NCBI RefSeq assembly: GCF_016741875.1
Contig: NZ_JAERRF010000009.1
Location: 62,001-126,000, forward strand
Direction: 5' to 3'
DNA: 64,000 nucleotides
Source of the DNA: Streptomyces coffeae
GTDB lineage: Bacteria; Actinomycetota; Actinomycetes; Streptomycetales; Streptomycetaceae
Positions 60,098 to 64,000 of this stretch are shown here, one piece after another. The translations under genes and the position numbers were made by a program. Under the pieces are notes generated by a model, which saw only the letters and a list, made by a program, of their open reading frames with translations, made no database searches and was not told the origin of the DNA. Each line of letters begins with the position of its first letter. Within the stretch, counting starts at the first letter, position 1.

Positions 60098-60702
60098 CAC
60101 GCCCCCGCCTGTTCTCGGCCACGCCGCAGGACGTCGATCAGCTTCTCCGCCTCGACGACCGGGTAGCCGCGGGCGTGCCGGGGGCAGGCGTAGATGATGC
60201 CGCCGCCGAGGCTGCCGCCGTGCTCGTCGGCGATGATGACCGGCTCGTCGGTGGGCAGTTGGCAGTAGCGGCAGAACTGGCGGCCCTCGACCCTGGCACC
60301 GAACTCGGCGTGGTCCGCGGCGGCGAGCACTTCCCAGAGCCGCTCGGCATTCGTGAGGTACTGGCCGGGCGCGAGCGGCACACGCCAGTACGTACGGGCC
60401 TTGGCGGTGGAGTCGGTCCAGGTGATCGGCGGGACGCCGAGAACGGTGCTCTCCGCCGCCCGTTCGGTGAGCACGCGGACCTGGCGGAGACGCCAATCGC
60501 CGCGGGCGGTCCCCTTCGCGATCAGCCAGTACAAGGTGCCGTAGGTGTCCTGGATTACGGCTCCGGACGCGTCCCCGAGCATGGCCAGGGCGCGGTCACC
60601 GACAGGGGCTTCGACGCGTACGGCGTCCCACCGCTTCCCTACGGGTAACGGCGCTACGTCCACGGCGGGCGGCGGTGTCCACGGCAAGGCTCTGGTCGTC
60701 AT
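60097..60702 (-). CDS. Hypothetical protein with CxxC motif
   Basis: The 201-aa protein has an N-terminal domain (ALAMLGDASGAVIQDTYGTL, then YWLI) and a C-terminal part with FCRYCQLPTDEPVIIADEHG and YACPRHARGYP, a likely zinc ribbon. It is first in the small-gene set and 156 bp downstream of the XRE-TPR regulator. Function is unknown. Confidence 0.65.
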   Translation of the reverse strand: MTTRALPWTPPPAVDVAPLPVGKRWDAVRVEAPVGDRALAMLGDASGAVIQDTYGTLYWLIAKGTARGDWRLRQVRVLTERAAESTVLGVPPITWTDSTAKARTYWRVPLAPGQYLTNAERLWEVLAAADHAEFGARVEGRQFCRYCQLPTDEPVIIADEHGGSLGGGIIYACPRHARGYPVVEAEKLIDVLRRGREQAGA

Positions 60703-60858
60703 ATGTGCCCCTGTTGTCGAACGGATGCGGCGCCTATTTGCCCTGGCGGAGGTCGGGCGATCAGCGCAGCTGTCCAGTGGGGCGCAACTTAAGGACGTCG
60801 GACGCGGTCAGACAGTGAAGGGCCGTCCTACTTTCTCACCCAGGTAGGACGCAATGCC

Positions 60859-62076
60859 CTACCCGTCCAGGTGGAGCCGATCCGCGAGATTCGTCACCGG
60901 AGAAGTACGGCGCCGCTCCCTGCTACGGAGTTCTGCCACAAGCTGCCGTGCGGTGCCGTGGTACCTCATCCATTCGGGCGCGTCCTCCTCAGCCTTCAGC
61001 AGAGCGCAGGTGGCTGACTCATCCCGGTGGAGCTCGGAGTACGCCAGGGCACGATCCACATGGAATCGAGCCCGCCATGTTGGTGGAAGCGAGCCGACGC
61101 GCTGCACCGTACGGGCCGTAGTTACTGCCTCTGCACTCCTTCCCATCTCAACCTGGAAATTCACTTTCGCTACACCCACATTGGTGGGGCCGAACGGAGT
61201 GGCGTAGTCGAGTCGATCGACCCCGATGCTCGCTGCGGCACCCGTCGACAGCCTGAGCAACTCCTCCACCCTGTCGTACTTGCTCTCCCCCTGGCGCACG
61301 GTCGCCGTGGCCGCGCGGAGCAGCAGAATTCCCCAAAGGGAGAGGTCAACTGGCTTAGAGCGGAAGCCGGGGTTGATCTGGTCGGCATACGTCAGCGCTA
61401 CGCGCTCGGCGTCCTCCAGTCGTCCCTGCTTCGTGAAGATCCATGCCAGGGTAGAGGCGCCGATAGGTTCGAGGTGCGGGTCATCCGAGCGCCTGGCCGC
61501 CTCCGTTGCACGCTCCATGGCAGTGAACGCCGCATCTTCCTTGCCCAACGCGGTAAGAGTGGTCGCCGCCACCTGGTACGCCTCAGCCAGGACAGCGTGC
61601 GCTGCTGCCTGGTCACTGCCGTGATGGGCACGAGCCGCAACGCGGGCGTCACGGATGAGCTGGGGCAGCAGAGAGCCGATCGCGCCCATGCGTCCCTCAC
61701 GACGGATGACCTCCGTCGATCGAAGCGAAGCACGCAGTGCTCCCACGGATGGCGGATCCTCCGCGTCAGGGTCCTCGCCGAGCAGGTCGGACAGCGGTGA
61801 TACCGCCTGCCTCAGTGCGAGCACGGAAGGGGCGTCACCATCGGAGCGCACTTCAAAAGTAGTTGGCTGCCCCAGTAGCGTGGACGTCTCGACGTCCAGC
61901 GCACGGGCCAGCTGGTTCAGCGTGGAAAGCCGCGCCGTCAACCGCCGGTTCTGCTCAAGCTTCCGCACGGTGTCCACCGATACGTTCGCGTGCTCGGCGA
62001 GCTGCTCTTGGGTCAGCTCGCGTCGCTCGCGCAGTCGACCGACCCGATCGCCGATGGTCTCGTTTTCGTACGGCAT
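60859..62076 (-). CDS. XRE-family HTH regulator with TPR-like repeats
   Basis: The 405-aa protein has an N-terminal HTH (RVGRLRERRELTQEQLAEHA, NVSVDTVRKLEQNRR) and a long helical C-terminal part with TPR-like repeats (AAHAVLAEAYQVAATTLTAL, ASTLAWIFTKQGRLEDAERV). This is the common Streptomyces RRNPP-like layout. It probably governs the small genes downstream in response to a peptide or cell-density cue. ATG 62076 is favoured by the GGGGG upstream; GTG 62082 is an alternative. Confidence 0.85.
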   Translation of the reverse strand: MPYENETIGDRVGRLRERRELTQEQLAEHANVSVDTVRKLEQNRRLTARLSTLNQLARALDVETSTLLGQPTTFEVRSDGDAPSVLALRQAVSPLSDLLGEDPDAEDPPSVGALRASLRSTEVIRREGRMGAIGSLLPQLIRDARVAARAHHGSDQAAAHAVLAEAYQVAATTLTALGKEDAAFTAMERATEAARRSDDPHLEPIGASTLAWIFTKQGRLEDAERVALTYADQINPGFRSKPVDLSLWGILLLRAATATVRQGESKYDRVEELLRLSTGAAASIGVDRLDYATPFGPTNVGVAKVNFQVEMGRSAEAVTTARTVQRVGSLPPTWRARFHVDRALAYSELHRDESATCALLKAEEDAPEWMRYHGTARQLVAELRSRERRRTSPVTNLADRLHLDG

Positions 62077-62329
62077 GATCACCCCCGCCAGGTGGATGGT
62101 CCGTCAACGCTACGCCGCTGGGGGCGCCGTATACGAGTCTGTCCACCTGGCGGGTGATGACATCACGAAATCCCCTCGCCCGGCCCGAAGGCCAGACGAG
62201 GGGGCGAGGCTGAGGGGTTAGCGGGCCAGCACGACCGTGATCTCTGAATCCGGGCAGCCGGTCGCGACCCGCTGGAGCCATGTCCTGATCAGCCTTCTGA
62301 CGTGTACGACAGACGGAACAAGGCGCGGC

Positions 62330-62983
62330 TCAGGCAGCGGCCTCGGTGGCGAGGTGCCGGTCGAGGGCGCGGGTCAGACTCTCAGCGGAGGAGACAGGGC
62401 CGCCGAGACGGTCGATGCCGGTTTCTGTGTGGAGCAGGAGCGTCGGGTAGCTGTCCGTGCCCAGACGGCGCACCTCGAGGAAGTCAGCCTCGGCCTCGGC
62501 GCGGGTGGCAGGGTCGGCGTACGCAGCAGCCACGGCATCAGCGTCCACACCGAGCTGGACAGCGACGTCCCGGTGGACCGCCGGGTCGGAGAGGCTGCGA
62601 CCAGCCCTGTACCAGGCGCGCTGGAGCGCCGCGGACGCGTCCAGGTCGGTCACGCCGGGTTGCGAGCGCAGGGCGACAAGCGCGGTGGCCGCGTCGGCGG
62701 AGTCCATGACGGTCGTACCCTCTGCCAGCATCTTCTCGTACGCCGCCCCGAAGGTGACGCCGGTCAGCTCGGTGATACGGGCGTTCGCGCCGGGGATGTG
62801 TGGATAGAACGCGACCGCGCGGGCCGCGTGGCCGGTGAACAGCCCGCCGGACAGCACCCGCAACTCGATCCGCTCGGCGTTGGCCTCGGCGAAGGCGTGC
62901 AGTGCGGGGCCGAAGCCGTAGCACCAGCCGCAGTAGGCGTCGAAGGCGTATGTCAGACGCGTTCGGGCAGATGTGGCAGACAT
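62330..62983 (-). CDS. DsbA-family (FrnE-like) oxidoreductase
   Basis: The 217-aa thioredoxin-fold protein has the active site YCGWCYGFGPAL near residue 18, the helical insertion typical of DsbA/FrnE, and a cis-Pro segment TDSYPTLLLHTE. No signal peptide is present, so it acts in the cytosol, probably on thiols or as a glutathione-S-transferase-like isomerase. An AraC regulator is divergent. ATG 62983. Confidence 0.87.
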   Translation of the reverse strand: MSATSARTRLTYAFDAYCGWCYGFGPALHAFAEANAERIELRVLSGGLFTGHAARAVAFYPHIPGANARITELTGVTFGAAYEKMLAEGTTVMDSADAATALVALRSQPGVTDLDASAALQRAWYRAGRSLSDPAVHRDVAVQLGVDADAVAAAYADPATRAEAEADFLEVRRLGTDSYPTLLLHTETGIDRLGGPVSSAESLTRALDRHLATEAAA

Positions 62984-63086
62984 CGGAGAGCCTTTCCCTT
63001 TTCTGTTCTCCGCGCCATCCGCGGGGAGAACGGTACGTCTTAAGCTAGGAGGTCAAGGAGATGCACGTCGGATACATTGGTGACTG

Positions 63087-63983
63087 ATGATGGTGAAAAA
63101 CCGACACGAACAGATCGCGGACGTAGGCTTTGCAGCACCGGTCGGCACACCGACCGGGGTGGAGGTCATGTCACTCGCCGACCTGCGGGCGCGGGTGCCG
63201 GTACGTCTGGGCGAGGACAGGTTCATGGCGCCGCAGCGCCTCGCCTTCCACCAACTGCTCACGCTCACCAGCGGCGCCCTGTGGCACACGGTCGACTTCA
63301 CCGGCTACGCGCTCGAGCCCGGTGCCTGGCTTTGGGTGCGCCCAGGTCAGGTGCAGCAGTGGGGGGACATCACACGGGCCGAGGGCACCCTGATCCTCTT
63401 CGAGAACGGTTTCCTGGACCCGGCCAGCGCGGCCGCGGCCGACCTGGACGAGCCGCATACCCGAGCCCTCCATATCCCCGACACAGAGGACCGCCAGGCG
63501 CTACAGACGGCACTGGCCCACCTGGAACTGGAGTTCCGGTCTCTGGGCCGCCTCCCTCTCGACGTCCATGTGACCGTCCTGCGCCACGTGCTGGCGGCTC
63601 TCGTCCTGCGCCTCACCCACCTCACCGCGCAGGTGGGCAGCCCTGCCCCGGAACCCGACGACACGTTCGTGCGCTTCCGTAACGCCGTCGAACGGGACTT
63701 CACCCGCACCCGCACCCTCGACGACTACGCCCGCGCCCTCGGCTACTCGCCCCGGACCCTGTCGCGCGCCACCCTCACGGCCGCGGGCGTCAACGCGAAG
63801 GAGTTCATCGACCGTCGTGTGATCCTGGAGGCCAAGCGCCTGCTGGCTCATGGAGACGATCCCGCTACCCGGATCGCGGCGCACCTGGGCTTCTCCAGCG
63901 CGACAAACTTCAGCAAGTACTTCCACCAGCGCACAGGGCAGAGCCCGATCGCGTTCCGGGTGAACGTGCGCGGCAAGAGCTAA
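63087..63983 (+). CDS. AraC-family transcriptional regulator
   Basis: The 298-aa protein has an N-terminal cupin-like domain (FHQLLTLTSGALWHTVDFTG) and two C-terminal HTH motifs (TLDDYARALGYSPRTLSRAT; RIAAHLGFSSATNFSKYFHQ), ending in RTGQSPIAFR. It is divergent from the DsbA-family gene and likely regulates it. ATG 63087 or 63090 may be used. Confidence 0.9.
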   Translation: MMVKNRHEQIADVGFAAPVGTPTGVEVMSLADLRARVPVRLGEDRFMAPQRLAFHQLLTLTSGALWHTVDFTGYALEPGAWLWVRPGQVQQWGDITRAEGTLILFENGFLDPASAAAADLDEPHTRALHIPDTEDRQALQTALAHLELEFRSLGRLPLDVHVTVLRHVLAALVLRLTHLTAQVGSPAPEPDDTFVRFRNAVERDFTRTRTLDDYARALGYSPRTLSRATLTAAGVNAKEFIDRRVILEAKRLLAHGDDPATRIAAHLGFSSATNFSKYFHQRTGQSPIAFRVNVRGKS

Positions 63984-64000
63984 GCCGGTCGGTCGGCGCA

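Noticed and set aside
1..64000. tRNA genes, rRNA genes, CRISPR arrays, replication origin
   Set aside because: No cloverleaf-like sequences, regularly spaced repeats or DnaA-box clusters were seen on reading either strand. A covariance-model search would be needed to exclude tRNA or riboswitches fully.

Overview
The window is high-GC DNA with actinomycete gene style: GTG starts, ATGA and GTGA start/stop overlaps, many GntR/FCD, MarR, TetR and PadR regulators, and PAS-GAF-SpoIIE-HATPase proteins. It is most likely from a Streptomyces or a close relative. It carries two accessory catabolic islands flanked by ordinary genes. No tRNA, rRNA, CRISPR array or intact transposase was seen. Several pseudogenes and fragments mark old rearrangements.

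Region 1 (1-13.8 kb). The left edge holds the start of queE behind a chimeric ORF that joins part of a LysE exporter to the C-terminal half of QueD. A minus-strand operon (11551 to 1456) then encodes a non-phosphorylative 6-deoxysugar pathway, best read as L-fucose, possibly L-rhamnose. It has a lipoprotein sugar binder, an enolase-superfamily dehydratase, two permeases, a double ABC ATPase, a mutarotase, an FAH-fold hydrolase, an SDR, an aldo/keto reductase and a COG3618 lactonase. The operon still carries the C-terminal stump of a second, FUCD-type dehydratase. Two paralogous GntR/FCD regulators flank it.

Region 2 (13.9-46.1 kb) is the main discovery: a lignin-monomer island built around tetrahydrofolate (THF)-dependent O-demethylation. 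Two LigM/DesA-type demethylases move methyl groups from methoxy-aromatics to THF. The operon behind one of them (demethylase, MetF, a FolD homologue, FchA, PurU) can oxidise methyl-THF stepwise to formate and free THF. PabB-PabC and FolP add pterin/folate synthesis. LigAB-type extradiol dioxygenase plus GalB and GalC cleave the ring and finish to pyruvate and oxaloacetate. LigC and LigI are absent, which favours gallate (from syringate or 3-O-methylgallate) over protocatechuate. A phenylpropenoid side-chain module (transporter, MaoC hydratase, SDR, amidohydrolase, acyl-CoA ligase, like the rhodococcal cou genes) would feed it from hydroxycinnamates. UbiD/UbiX, a LigW-like decarboxylase and an orphan VanB-like reductase extend the range.

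Eight promoters in Region 2 share one architecture: a palindromic GWCANNTGWC box lying 78-81 bp upstream of a CTASCG-like -10 element. They precede galB, the desA-like gene, ligA, ligM, the vanB-like gene, couT-like, couN-like and couO-like genes. A soluble PAS/GAF histidine kinase and a NarL-type response regulator sit inside the island and are the obvious candidate controllers. The FolD homologue has lost all three cyclohydrolase residues, and FchA in the same operon would replace that activity.

The galC-hydrolase-isomerase-SDR block exists in two copies with complementary decay. At 15-17 kb the first three genes are intact and the SDR is a stump. At 36 kb the SDR is intact and the others are a deletion scar. 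An IS5-type transposase remnant lies next to the second copy.

Region 3 (46.2-64 kb) is general Streptomyces content: a SpoIIE-type phosphatase with kinase domain, a decayed FAD monooxygenase with its TetR regulator, a lipoprotein, a PadR/HAAS pair, a NACHT NTPase with a large membrane domain, a trypsin-like protease coupled to a rhomboid-like protein, small hypothetical genes beside an XRE-TPR regulator, a DsbA-family protein and an AraC regulator.
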